Assembly: GCA_021234155.1 (NCBI GenBank) | Contig: JAJEKV010000096.1 | Coordinates: 3,227,678-3,291,677, forward strand | Direction of reading: 5' to 3' | From: Isoetes taiwanensis | Taxonomy: Eukaryota; Streptophyta; Lycopodiopsida; Isoetales; Isoetaceae | Length of the DNA: 64,000 nucleotides | Part shown: one piece after another, positions 49,971 to 60,619 of the stretch | Numbering within the stretch: the stretch's first letter is position 1 | Layout: every line of letters begins with the position of its first letter | The notes under the pieces: generated by a model | What the model was told of the DNA's origin: nothing | Database searches by the model: none | The model's input: the letters and a program-made list of their open reading frames with translations, nothing else | Position numbers and translations under genes: made by a program

Positions 49971-50265
49971 TGAATTAATTAGGCCCCAGCCTTAACTAAA
50001 TATGGAGTTCTTATTCTTTCAAGAAAAGACTGGTTGGTCTAGTGGTAAGGGTGGGGGGTTTGGGGGGCAATGTCCAGGGTTCGAGTCCCTGGTAAACCAA
50101 AAAAATTTTGTCCACCAAACTTGGGAGCTTTTGAGAGGCCAAGGCCCACGGACGACCCAGATCGAGCCACGTGGCGTCTCCTCCACCGTCGGTGGGGCGT
50201 GGAAGAAAGACAGACTCACTCACTCACTCACTCAATTACATACGGACGCTATTTTCTTATTATAT
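49971..50265 (+). repeat. SINE-containing segment, copy 2
   Basis: A box TGGTCTAGTGG and B box GGTTCGAGTCC (50078-50088) match the polymerase III consensus. The 3' end has an (ACTC)n tail at about 50215-50234, ahead of the Helitron 5' terminus. Short spurious ORFs overlap it. Confidence 0.8.
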
Positions 50266-50269
50266 TAGA

Positions 50270-50943
50270 TAAGAAATATGTGAAACACATATGTTACATT
50301 CAAGAGAGAGCTTGGTGTGGTGGTAGGCACATAGGCTTAGAGTTGAGAGGTCATGGGTTCAAATCTGGATTGGGGCAAAAAAATATGAAAATTTTTATCT
50401 GGGCGGAAATCGCAGCGTTTTATCACGGTCGGCGCCGACGGCATTATATCGCTCCTACCATGATCCCCGAAGTCGCCAAAAGTAGCGGCGCCCGAGTTGA
50501 CTTTCGGGGCCCCTCCTTGACCATGTTTTGCCATAACGACCGTCCTGGGGTATTTGGGAATGCAGCCCGATTGGCTATGCGCTCCTACCATGATCTGAAG
50601 TCGCCCGGCGGTGGGCGCCCCGAGTTGACTTTCGGGGCCCCTCCTTGACCATGTTTTGCCAGCTAACGACTGTCCTAGGGTATTTGGGGTACGCCCGATC
50701 CAATGGAGCCATTTCCGCCTTCATCCCAGCTACCTACAAAAGTTATAGTCCCTCCAAACTTGGGTCCTCGGTCGCCCTAACTTCTTTAAACCTACAATTT
50801 CTTACTTTAACCTAACACAAAGCCAAACATCAAAGAACTAACAATCACACTAGCTTAGCCTCCTACCTAGCCGACGAACTACGAGTTTGAGTGCCCGAGG
50901 TGCTATGATTCCGGTCAACCCAATCATGGCTCGACATCTTAAT
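50270..50943 (-). other. Copy B 5' leader with tandem repeat and decayed primer site
   Basis: A SINE-like segment (about 50290-50395) shared with copy A is followed by two ~130-bp repeats (about 50449-50577 and 50578-50705). Each has GAGTTGACTTTCGGGGCCCC and ACCATGTTTTGCCA. The region 50770-50943 parallels the chromovirus leader. Where a primer-site complement belongs, the sequence reads GGCTCGACATCTTAAT, so the site is damaged or misread. Confidence 0.7.
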
Positions 50944-52620
50944 CGGCGGCAGCTCCCGAATATATCGACACGGACGTATACATGCGGGGACTTCCCCTCC
51001 CATGGCGACCACCTCGCCATGGCGGGGCCCTCCTCGTCTATTCCAGGCCACCCGTATTATGGTGCCCAAAGAAGGACACGAAGGGGTCATTCGCCCACGC
51101 CTTCAATGGGACTCCTACGCCGCGGAAGCATGAATACAAAGGTTAGCACACGGGCATAAATCACATATAAATAACCACCACGAAGGGTGGCGCATCCATC
51201 AAATACCAACGGCAAAGAATATGCATATAAAACTAAGAAAACACATCTAAACCTCGGGTTCTACCCGGCTTCGGACTCCATGAGGATCGACCGGCCGGTT
51301 GGGCCTCAAGAGATCAGCGAGTAGAGTCTTGGCATGGCGTTAGGCGGCATAGAACATCGGCTAGGGTTGTCCACTCCATCCGCCCCTCACATGCACACTT
51401 TGCGGATGGGTCAATTCAGCTATGGCCGCTATAGCCTTCGGAAACGGCAGGGCTCGAGGCATCACCTGCTTTTGGGCTACTCCGGGGTTCATGAAGCCCC
51501 GGTCCGATGAGGCGGTCGAGGCGTCCCCTTCGAGAATCACGCGGTGGTTCCATGGGTGAGCTAGAGAATACGTGCGCGCATCGGCGACCCGCATCCGTGC
51601 GGGCTTACTCACCTAAATCTACTCAAAGTGCAAGGTGCCCCATCACGGGTCACACCTCTACACCCCAGGGTAATCAGACCCATACCCGGCCCTCTACATG
51701 GCCGGCTATCGGGCCTAGCCCTGTAGGAGTCTCGGGGAGCCTTTTATGTTCGTGCAAGACCCCACCCCCACTTCACCACTTGTGTTCCTTATGCGGTGCT
51801 AAAAGCCGGTCCATAAGCGTCCCCATGACCTAGTGGGCTCTTGTACCTGAGGCCGCATTATTGGGAGTTCTGAGGTTTTATCTAGGAACATACTAGCATT
51901 ATATGAGTTCGGAGGTCTCTACCCAGCCCTTATTTCCCATTTCAGTGATACCATACAAAGAACTATCAATCCATCTTTTCTAAGAACCAAACCCGAATCG
52001 AGAATATAAAGAGAACTTACCTTTACAATCAAGGGTTAGTTCCTACCATTAAAACACAGAGAACAAATAGAAACGACACAACAAGTGCCCAAAACAGAGC
52101 GCTTCACGCTAGAATTCACAAGCTAAACTACTACTAACCGGTGTTTGGTGGAACCATTATCGTCGCGGTGCTTCCATCTTCTTTTGTAACTAGGGTGGCG
52201 GCGACATCTAGTGGGTGTCTAGCGATTCGGGGGTCAACAACGGTCCTTGGGCTCAGCTGCTCCTTGGGCCTCAGCAAATCCTTAGGCTCAATGCTCCTTG
52301 AAGCCCGGCGACTCCTCTCCTCCATCTCCAGTTGCTCCTAATTCGAATTGGGGCACAAAAGCCCTAATTTGGGTGTCCAAAATGGAAACCATGCCTTGCC
52401 CAATCGATTTGGGCCAAGTGGCACCCCCTTGTTGGTGCTAATTAACTAATTTAGCTTAATTAGGGTAATTAGGCTATATACTTTATAATTATCCACAATG
52501 GATTTATTAACATAGCTAAATAAAACCATTGTGGTAGGCTTCCACTAGACAATTACCCCTTTATGTCCTAATAACGTGTCGGCGTGCATCATTATCTGTA
52601 TAAATGCACGGAACGTCCGC
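50944..52620 (-). repeat. Right (5') LTR of copy B
   Basis: Partner of 15239-16906. The start is approximate because the first bases differ (CGGCGGCAGCTCCC against TGTGACGCTCCC). The end reads GGAACGTCCGC instead of GGAACGTCACA and is followed by GGTGG. Confidence 0.88.
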
Positions 52621-52625
52621 GGTGG
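52621..52625. other. Target site duplication GGTGG, right
   Basis: Pairs with 15234-15238. Confidence 0.85.
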
Positions 52626-52788
52626 CACATGCTCTACATACCTAATGGGTTTATATGGCAGGTGCCGCCCAAAGGAATGGAGGTACAGATACACAATCCC
52701 GATGGCATTCAAACACACATTTGTCATATCGGAGTTACGCCTTACCTGATGGGACAATGGCCCATCGGCTGCCTCAAGAAATATCAGA

Positions 52789-52915
52789 GTGAAAGCATCG
52801 AGACTTCCCAAATCTTGCTTTCATGCTTCTTTGGACAATGGAACTTAGAATGTAAACGAAGCTACATTGCCCAAAGAGGCGGGGAAAGAAAGATTGGGAA
52901 GTCTCGATGCTTTCA
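52789..52915. repeat. Long foldback hairpin
   Basis: The outer arms GTGAAAGCATCGAGACTTCC (from 52789) and its complement ending at 52915 pair almost perfectly over 27 bases. The inner arms (around TTCTTTGGACAATG and CATTGCCCAAAGAGG) also pair with mismatches, giving arms of about 55 bases and a small loop. It could be a foldback element or a small-RNA precursor. Confidence 0.75.
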
Positions 52916-52918
52916 CTC

Positions 52919-53833
52919 ATCAATCACTAATCTCTAATGAACCCACAGAATCGCAAGCAACCACTAGGCTGATATCATCCGTGGCCACAATAAAAATAGA
53001 GTACTCAAAAACCTTGTTACCTCCCTCCTTGTACAATCCACCGCGACGCCAAAGGGGACGCGTCCTCTAATTTCAAGTCAGAGTGCTGCTGGAGGTTCTC
53101 CATCAATAGCAGGTGGTAGGATATTCCATGATTTGGTGCCTAACAACCGCTATATGGATGGACAAAGCCCAGACACCACTTTGCTTGAAATTAGGGTACG
53201 CTCTCACCTCTGACATCGTAGCAACTTGCATAAGAGAACTTTTACCTCTAGAACGAACGATTTTTGCTCTGGCTCCCTTGAGCCTCTTTGTATAATATAA
53301 CCTAGCAAAGTAACTAAGCTATATTGACACAGAGAGACTACAAAAGAGAGCCAGAGCAAAGCTCGCTCCTTCTAAAGGAGGTAACAAGAATTTCGAGAAG
53401 TCTATATTGTTTGCCATGGACAATATCAAGCCTGGTGAGCTGACAACCATCACGAAATATCAGAGTCAAAGCATCGCGAACTCATCAATCACTATCTAAT
53501 GAACCCACAGAATCTAACACATCAATCACTAACATCTAATAAACCCACATAATCGCAAGCAACCACTAGGCTGATATCATCCGTGGCCACAATGAAAATA
53601 GAGTACTCAAAAACCTTGTATCTAGAACGAACAATTTTTGCTCCAGATCCCATTTGGGGCATCTTTGTGTAATATAACCTAGTAAAGTAACTAAGCTACA
53701 TTGACACAGAGACACCCCTAAAGAGAGCCAGAGCAAAGCTCGCTCTTTCTAAAGGATGTAACAAGAATTTCGAGAAGTCTATATTGTTCGCCACGGAGAA
53801 TATCAAGCCTGGTGAGTTGACAACCATTCAAGA
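52919..53833 (+). repeat. Imperfect direct duplication
   Basis: 52919-53465 and 53523-53833 share AGCAACCACTAGGCTGATAT, ATCCGTGGCCACAAT and TTCGAGAAGTCTATATTGTT. The first copy has about 220 bp extra (53015-53240). Each contains a GCTCTGGCTC-type sequence facing GAGCCAGAGC, a short inverted repeat. No gene is recognised. Confidence 0.75.
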
Positions 53834-53872
53834 GGGTCGCGCTCCAAGCTTACTCCCTTTTCGAGTTTCCTG

Positions 53873-53947
53873 CTTGATGTATCTAATTCGCCACCTAAAA
53901 TGAGTGAGCGTTCTCATCCTAGGGGGCAAATTAGATACATCAAACAA
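53873..53947. repeat. Short foldback hairpin
   Basis: Arms of about 31 bases, TTGATGTATCTAATTCGCC... and ...GGCAAATTAGATACATCAA, with four mismatches, around a loop of roughly a dozen bases. Confidence 0.8.
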
Positions 53948-56860
53948 GACAAATAAAAGAGACTACCAGGGTGAAAGATTGGGAAGTCCACTAATCCTAA
54001 TTGGCATCAGTCCCTCTACATCAGACCCTTCTTTTCAGTGATCACCATGGTTTTATCAACTATGACGTTCAAAGAAAAGAAGGCCTGACATGAGGTCCAG
54101 ATGTCAAATAGGTTGCGTGTGCAGAAGTTTTGACTCACTCACATACTTACATTACTTAACTATTATACAAACAACTCAATGCAGCAACACAACCCCCAAA
54201 ATTTTATTAAGACAAAGAAATCCTCATCAACGAACGTTGGTTCATTCATGTGCATCTGAGATCTTAGGGAAAAATATCAAACAAGGTGCTGCGCACGGAG
54301 GGTTGCCCTCCGTGACCCGAGAGTGAGGCTTAAATCACACTTCAAAGTCATGTTTTCGAGCATATACTGACATATACTTGGAATATGCCACAAACCCACA
54401 TGGATGAGGGTAAATATAATATAGCTGGCATAGGATCTGTAAGACCACAAGGAAAGCTATACCTCAAAGCCAATCACTCCAGGATGGATGGATGGATGGA
54501 GCTAAAAAAAGGTAGCAGTTAAAAGAGCAACCAAGCCAGTTGAAACTTTTGGCATAAGATGAAGTTTAAACTTTTTGTGGCATGCGATGTAGTTCTTGTT
54601 TTCCTGGCAGTGGAAATGGCATTAACTATATCTAAAATTTGCCTTTGAAGTACTTGAAGCAATAATCAAATGCTTCAAGTACTTGGTAGTAGATTGTTCA
54701 TCTGTGTCAATCATACTATTGTCCAGAAATATTTGGCATCCTAGGAATTGGTGCCCTAGTGGTGCATCGCTCATCTCTCAATAACCAAAATCTTTTCCTA
54801 GCTGTTGTCATCATTGTTGTTATGGATAAGGTATGTCTGGTTGCTTTTGTGTATCTATGGAAGCCCGTGGTACTCTCTGTGCTGGGTGTTGCTAATATTT
54901 CACAATTGCTAATTGAGCCCATGATATTGTAATAAAAATTATACTTATTTTTCTATGATGTCGAAATGTCACACAAATCCTCTATACATCATCACATGTA
55001 CATATATGCTATCGCATCTACATAGATGCTATGTAGACAAAATGAATTAATCATCATCCACAAGACTAAGGGATATTGCAATCACCACAATGAGCAAGGA
55101 CTTTGCGAATAAAACAATAAGTCTCAATTCAATATGAGCCAGATCTGATCAACGTGTTTTGCATTTTTACATATGTTCACTTTGGGCTTGTTAATGATGC
55201 ATTATATTTATGGGCAATGTTGATGGCAAACGTCTAATTTATTGCAAACACTAGAAAAATAAGTGGTTTCTTAATTCATGATGTCTGTATTTTTGGCATT
55301 ATTACACCTGTACTTTTTGGCATTGTTGTATCTGCAAATAATGTATCAAATGTCGTTGTAATTAAGGAAGATGAATCAAGTGAATTTTGCTAAACAATCA
55401 AGTGAATTTTGTTGTCTAATTACTCCAATAATCTATTGCATCCATATACTTTATAGTGTGCAGCCCCGGAACTTGTTCCTTCACCAAGGGAATAGCAAAA
55501 TTAAAAAAAGAGCATAGCTGAACCTTAAACAATGACAAAGAAGCTGGAAGGGCAACTGCAACCTGGCTCGCTGGAAAAGTGCCCACTCGCAACACAAAAT
55601 CTACTGCTTCTCAACATTGTATATCATATTTAAACTATAAATACTCCAACATTAGGACAACCTTTACGACAAAATTAGCTCTAGTTATTATGCAATTTGT
55701 CTTGCAACTCAAATTTTGACTTCTATTATAAGAGCCATAAAAATAAGTACAATACCTGTCTCCAAGTTTACAAATGTTTCTTCTTCATTTATGAAGGGTA
55801 GTTTCATTTATGGCCCAAAAATGTTGATGTAAAGCATCTGAAATAAGATCCCTCCACAATATCTTGTCCAAAAGTTCCATAACCCTCCAGAATATTATGC
55901 ATCTATTTGCCAAGAGACTGTTCCTAAGAGAAAACATCATGAGTGTTGTGTCGTGCCAATGAGCACCTAAATGAACGGTCTCAAAAAAAGGAGGTTGTGT
56001 TGTAGGCGCCAGACTGACCAAACATTAAGGATGTCCAAGAGGGCCCAGTCTAACATTTGATCTAAGCATATTGAAGAATAGTAAAAAGAAAGCGTTTTGC
56101 TCAGAAAGTCTAAAGTCAGGAGGCTCAAATTAGCTTCTGACACGTAGATCGAACCTTTAGCGGCTTGATCAAGCGATGCCATAGGCCACTTTGTAAATAG
56201 ATTCGTAAACTGATTTGATTATTCCACTTTGATGTATTTGCGTAGATAGATAGTGAACATATATAGATAATGAAGAAAGATGCAGCACAAACAAATCTGT
56301 GAGGGAAGGGGTACAGATTTTAGCATGTTTTTCTATGAGCTACTTACTGCCTAGTAATGCATACACCACATATATTCGAACTGCCCCCATGCATTTTATA
56401 CGGATCTGTGAGATTGGAACTGTAGCAAAGCTAGAGACAACCCATATTACTACTGGATGATTCCATGGTGTAAGACATAATTTCAACAAGTCTAATTACT
56501 TCGCTGTAAGAGCATTTAAGAAGGCAAATAATTCTCTATATTCTATTTGCTTAGACACCTATACAAAATTTTCACTCTGCACTTTCTAGACAGCTATCAT
56601 AGGATCTCATTGATGTGCTAAAAATAGAGGCGTGAAAATGAGAAAGGAAATGTGCCTCCTCAGTCTATACCTGGCCAAAATTGATCTAATAAAATAGCAA
56701 ATTCGTACAGCTGTGAGAAAAAACAGCACATTTGCAAGTTTGATTAAAATCAATACTCTGCATGTAAATAACCATATTCACTGTATATAGCTGTTATTCT
56801 AATAAATAGAATACAGAATCCCCCAAAAATCAACTCAGAATAGAGTGCTTGTTGTGTTTA
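53948..56860. other. Intergenic region without a recognised gene
   Basis: AT-rich unique-looking sequence. Noted items are a GGAGGG-TTG-CCCTCC hairpin at about 54296-54317, a GGAT microsatellite (54482-54500), and two adjoining minus-strand ORFs (55967-56182 and 55785-56021, 71 and 78 codons) that might be one frame-broken protein fragment. One contains RDLISDALHQHFWAINETTL. I do not recognise the family. Confidence 0.4.
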
Positions 56861-57415
56861 CATTAGAGGTAATTTAAGATCTCATTTTGTCCCATTAAGG
56901 GATGCTTAAAAAGCCACATCAGCTTTTTAAACTGTCCAATAAGAGAAGAGCTCCAGTGTATTTTATTCCAGTATTATGTGGCAGCAGTAATTAATGCAGT
57001 TCTAACTAACTTTTGCAGTGTCATTTTCCTACTATAACTTTTGATCAAAAACTCTGATTCGAACACTATTTGTGGCAATGGATTCGTCTTCTCAAGATCT
57101 TTCTAATGACAACCCATTGTTATATCCTTTGGGATGTAAATATATAAGAAAAGAGCAAAAAACCATATTTTTTAAGGTTAACACATATGGTTTGTATTGA
57201 AATACATCATAACCATATATCACTTGAAAGATCTTTTCATTCTGCATCTAATGCAACAAACGCCGCAGCATTTTCATGAGTAGATCAAAAGTTATAGGGA
57301 AAAACGACGACAATGAAGTTGTTAATCTTTGCATTAATTGCGGTTTGATGTAGAGTACTCATTCTATTGGAGGATTCTTATGGGGACAAAAGGAGATCTC
57401 AAATTACCTCTAATG
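56861..57415. mobile_element. MITE-like element with long inverted repeats
   Basis: The left end CATTAGAGGTAATTTAAGAT and the right end AGATCTCAAATTACCTCTAATG are complementary. Farther in, TCCTACTATAACTTTTGATC faces GATCAAAAGTTATAGGGA. The arms of about 200 bp have diverged. No clear target duplication was seen, so the boundaries are provisional. It has no coding capacity. Confidence 0.65.
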
Positions 57416-58826
57416 CATTGCACAATTTTGAAAGGGCTATCTTCTGCAGGGCGTGGAAGTGAACTAACTCCAGTGTTGACAATTTACCCAACACTTTCAA
57501 GTAGACGAGAAAAGCACGGGCCATATATCATCCTCAAGATGCTCCCAAAAACAAAAAATTGCAAGTGAATGTAAATGATGTAAAAAAATGTGGCGGTCTT
57601 CGTCATCCAATGTAATTTATCCCATAAAGCAAATGGCAATGTAGCATGCCAAACTATCAACATTCGAGATATAAAGGCGGGTATCACGGCCAGGTATTGG
57701 AGTTTTGAATATCGTTCACATGTACCCGGATGATCATAGAGTCGCGTCGGGTTCATGTCCTCAAGAAATACTATCGAATTTGGAGACCCATCAAGTACTG
57801 TGAGAGATCGTGGTTTATTTGGAGACCCATGAAGAAACGGGGTTCAATTCAAAGGTCAATTTTAAAATACTTCTTGTGGGTTCACAAATCGAGGATTTGC
57901 AGTTTGTAAGCATAGGCTTATGATTTTGACTCTGTAGATGGATAGAGACCCTTGAAAATTCATAGATAATAGGTCAGTATTCACAGAGAGTCATAGGGTT
58001 TTGCCTCGAAATGTTAAGTTTGAAGCGATTGCAATTGATATCAAAAACATAATAATATGCCATATCGAGCTAAGGAAAGAAATAAACCTCTATGCATAAA
58101 ATTTGGGCTCACTTTCGATCCTGCTAACCTCTGTGACAATAGAGAGACAAACCTGTAAATATGCAGCTCATCCCGGGCATAATCAACTAACGAGGATTTC
58201 ATGACATGAAAAATCTAACTACTGCAAGAGTGTTTTCCACAGATAGATAAATATTCTACATTTTACTACGGGAACTATAGTCTAACCTGATGTGGCATGT
58301 CTCTGAAGCGGTCTTCAAGAATCAATGCAAGGCCTTGTGATTCTAGTCTAAATCCTGCAATAACAACTCCGGACCCGGCCAAGTTGTGGGACCACAAAGG
58401 CGGCCTCTTCATCTCGAAAAACAGGCCAAGGCACGTAAAAAAATATTAAGCCGCTTACCATAGCTGCACCTAAAATAGAAGCACAACCCACATAGGCTTA
58501 TGCTTACGAAATGGCATTTCATGAAAACCCTGACCCGCTGCCTCAACGAAAATCCCTATCAAAGACGAAAAAGAATGAGAGATAAACAATGGTCGGCACT
58601 GCATACCGCTGCGTTAAGTTGCTTTAGCCCTTATTCATCAGATTGGAGCTGCCAGTTACCCGGTCCAGAACATCCTTGATCCACAACGCAACTGACCGTG
58701 CATTTACAGGGAACAAAGGGTTTTTAGCAGTCATCAACATATACTGAGTATATTCCAGCATATACTCAGTATATCCCACAAACCCACATAAACGAGGGCT
58801 TGCCTAGGGGCAACCCAAAAAATAAT
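57416..58826. other. Intergenic region with a perfect inverted repeat
   Basis: No gene is recognised; a 90-codon minus-strand ORF (57484-57756) lacks a known domain. ATATACTGAGTATAT (58739-58753) and ATATACTCAGTATAT (58760-58774) form a perfect 15-bp inverted repeat around TCCAGC. A second short hairpin is at about 58796-58815. Confidence 0.45.
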
Positions 58827-58925
58827 CACCACTTAATCCAAGCCCTTAAGACCTAACCATTATAATATGCCCCAAATATGCTCAAATGGTCTACAAAAAC
58901 ATGTTGAACCACTTGTAGTTCAACA
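58827..58925 (-). repeat. Inverted first 99 bp of the 441-bp LTR
   Basis: The reverse complement of 61877-61975 with a single mismatch. The LTR tip (TGTTGAAC on the minus strand) points toward the ORF that follows. Confidence 0.95.
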
Positions 58926-58959
58926 TGGGCAATGAGTCAACTTCTCCGTCCCGTCCTCT

Positions 58960-60297
58960 TTGAGAACTCCAGATGGATTTGTATTCCCTTCCCTACCTAC
59001 ATTGTCGGAGGTTAGGGCACAACAACTACAGAGAGCAGAGGAACATGCTAGAACAAATGAAGCGCGTGCAAAAGAGTTGTTGAGGTTGAGGGCAATGGCA
59101 GAAGTGACCAAGAAAGAAGGTGTCACAATTACAGAGGTGCATGGAGTTGCATGTGACCTGGGCCCAGGTTGTTGCCCGCATGGAGCGGATTATGATGATG
59201 TCGAGGCCAATATAGATGCCAAACAGTTTGACGTCGACTGGCCAAGCAGGAGAGCAGGTAAGTATAAGGCATACGACTGCAAGATCCCTAAAGTCCGAGC
59301 TAAAGCTTTGGAGAGGTGGGTCCAAGTGAAAGGAACGATGATAAAAAACCATGAATTCAGCAAGACGTTTGCCAAGCAAGTGTACTATGAGATTGTGAAA
59401 GGAGAGCCCGTAAATTATGCTAGTAGAAAATGGAAACAAGGAAGCGGTAGTGGTAGCAGCAAGAGAGTGAAGCTTGCGGATGATTTTGAAAGCGCTCTTG
59501 GTGATGAACCCGTGACTATAACCTATTTGCTTCAAAATGCCATAAAACTTTTAGATGTGGCTGGGGTTGCAGCAGCAGGTGCAGTGACAGAAGAGGTGGA
59601 TCTGAAGGCTCAGTTAGAGAATGAAAGAAGTCGAAATCTAACTCTGTCAGAGGAAAACTTGCACTTAAAAGACCGTGCAAATGCTCACGACAAGATGGCT
59701 GCGGAATTACTAGACACGAAGAATCAACTTGCAGCTTTGAGTAGGGAAAACACGGTCTTGAGAGTAGACAATGAGCATATGCGCACAATATCAAGAGCCT
59801 TAGATTCTGATCCCCTTAGAGTCTCGAAGGAGCAGGGTATTGTATACCTCCCACCCAAATACCTATATGAGAGCCAGTGGGAGGATGTAAAGAATGGGGA
59901 CTTCAGATATTGTCAAGGGTGTGAGGACAATCTGACCCAAGTTGGTTGGTATGCCTTGGGATGTGGACATCGTCTGCATTTGAGGTGTTTGTTGGATTGG
60001 ATGATGGGCAATAGGTTCTGTCCAGCAGAGGATGGATATATTATACCAGAGCGCCAGTATGCAATGCTCAACTTGCAATCACGCATGCCTCCCTTGCCAC
60101 CTCTGATTGCTCGCAGGAGGGATGGCATGGCTCACGCGTTCCATACCCAACGTGAAATGGACCTTTGGAGGGGGGTAGAAGAACCGTGTGAAGGTGAAGA
60201 GGTACCAGACATTAATCAGTACTTGCCGCCCGCTCCTGGGCCAACAGGTGATTGGGTGAACCCTGGTGCAAACGTGGATGCAGACGATTACTTATGA
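58960..60297 (+). CDS. RING-like, coiled-coil ORF of unknown function, apparently cut at both ends
   Basis: 445 codons are open, but the frame enters from a TGA at 58933 with no ATG until 59095 (codon 46, MAEVTKKEG). This suggests a missing upstream exon or start. Residues 15-50 are Ala/Glu/Arg-rich and helical, a basic stretch follows (SRRAGKYKAYDCKIPKVRAKA), and about 215-280 looks like a coiled coil (LENERSRNLTLSEENLHLKD). Residues 318-355 carry CQGC, then CGHRLHLRCLLDWM and RFCPAEDG. This is the C-x2-C, C-x-H-x2-H-x2-C order of a RING-H2 finger, but the final Cys of the usual CPxC is absent, so ubiquitin-ligase activity is uncertain. The stop codon TGA belongs to LTR sequence that starts at 60294, so the original C terminus may be lost. 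It could be a captured host gene or an element gene. Confidence 0.6.
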   Translation: MRTPDGFVFPSLPTLSEVRAQQLQRAEEHARTNEARAKELLRLRAMAEVTKKEGVTITEVHGVACDLGPGCCPHGADYDDVEANIDAKQFDVDWPSRRAGKYKAYDCKIPKVRAKALERWVQVKGTMIKNHEFSKTFAKQVYYEIVKGEPVNYASRKWKQGSGSGSSKRVKLADDFESALGDEPVTITYLLQNAIKLLDVAGVAAAGAVTEEVDLKAQLENERSRNLTLSEENLHLKDRANAHDKMAAELLDTKNQLAALSRENTVLRVDNEHMRTISRALDSDPLRVSKEQGIVYLPPKYLYESQWEDVKNGDFRYCQGCEDNLTQVGWYALGCGHRLHLRCLLDWMMGNRFCPAEDGYIIPERQYAMLNLQSRMPPLPPLIARRRDGMAHAFHTQREMDLWRGVEEPCEGEEVPDINQYLPPAPGPTGDWVNPGANVDADDYL

Positions 60298-60619
60298 AGA
60301 GGCAAAATTTATGGTTGTGATGAAGAGGTGGAAAACAATGGTAGGGATTAATAGGTGTAAAGCATAAATAATTTGAGGAGATACTCTCTCCTCCTCTTCC
60401 TTCACGTTTACAAATGGAGTAGTGGCAGTACTCTAAGAGAAGGGTGGCAGCCTCCTCTTTATTTGATTGAAGGCCCTTGCAAGGGGATTTCTATTGTATT
60501 TTGATCATGTTTTATTGCAGAAAATATTTATCTTTGTGCAAATTTTGATGTATTCAATTGATCTTTTCTTGAGATGATATTTTATGGGTGTTGGCCTGGA
60601 TGGGGAACCAGGTTCAACA
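60294..60619 (+). repeat. LTR 1 of the tandem array, lacking its first 115 bp
   Basis: Identical in layout to 61992-62317, ending GGTTCAACA. The missing first 99 bp sit inverted at 58827-58925, and 16 bp (GAAGTGGATGGTTAGG) are absent. Confidence 0.9.

Larger units (their letters stand above)
45286..50269 (-). mobile_element. Non-autonomous Helitron B3b, inserted against the end of B3a
   Basis: The minus-strand 3' end is AGGCCGGGCCCGGCCT (45293-45308, a perfect palindrome), TTT and CTAG at 45286. The 5' end is TCTAATATAATAAGAAAATA at 50269, followed by host T (50270) and TAAGAAATATG as in copy A at 11583. Its 3' hairpin differs from the other five Helitrons, so it is another family. Removing it leaves B3a flanked by A and T. 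The cargo is pyrimidine tracts, two copies of a SINE-containing segment and a minisatellite. No Rep/helicase. Confidence 0.88.
15239..52620 (-). mobile_element. Copy B: 37.4-kb LTR retroelement bloated by nested insertions
   Basis: It has left LTR 15239-16906, right LTR about 50944-52620 and a 5-bp duplication GGTGG on both sides. Polarity is minus: a polypurine-tract complement (TTCTCCCCACCTTAAAAATG) abuts the left LTR and a degenerate primer-site complement lies beside the right LTR. Without the chromovirus and three Helitrons about 10.5 kb remain, with no protease, RT or integrase. It shares LTR and 5' leader sequence with the nested chromovirus, so it is plausibly a non-autonomous relative mobilised by that family. 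This is inference from homology seen by eye. Confidence 0.88.

Noticed and set aside
50030-50100. tRNA gene
   Set aside because: The A and B boxes are good but there is no acceptor stem or anticodon arm, and a related dispersed copy exists at 47.9 kb; a SINE fits better.
52584-52937. 117-codon ORF after the right LTR
   Set aside because: It starts inside the LTR and runs through the inverted flank and the foldback hairpin; no domain.
54296-54317. Helitron 3' hairpin
   Set aside because: A CGGAGGG-TTG-CCCTCCG hairpin is present, but no CTRR end follows at the proper distance and no matching 5' end was seen.
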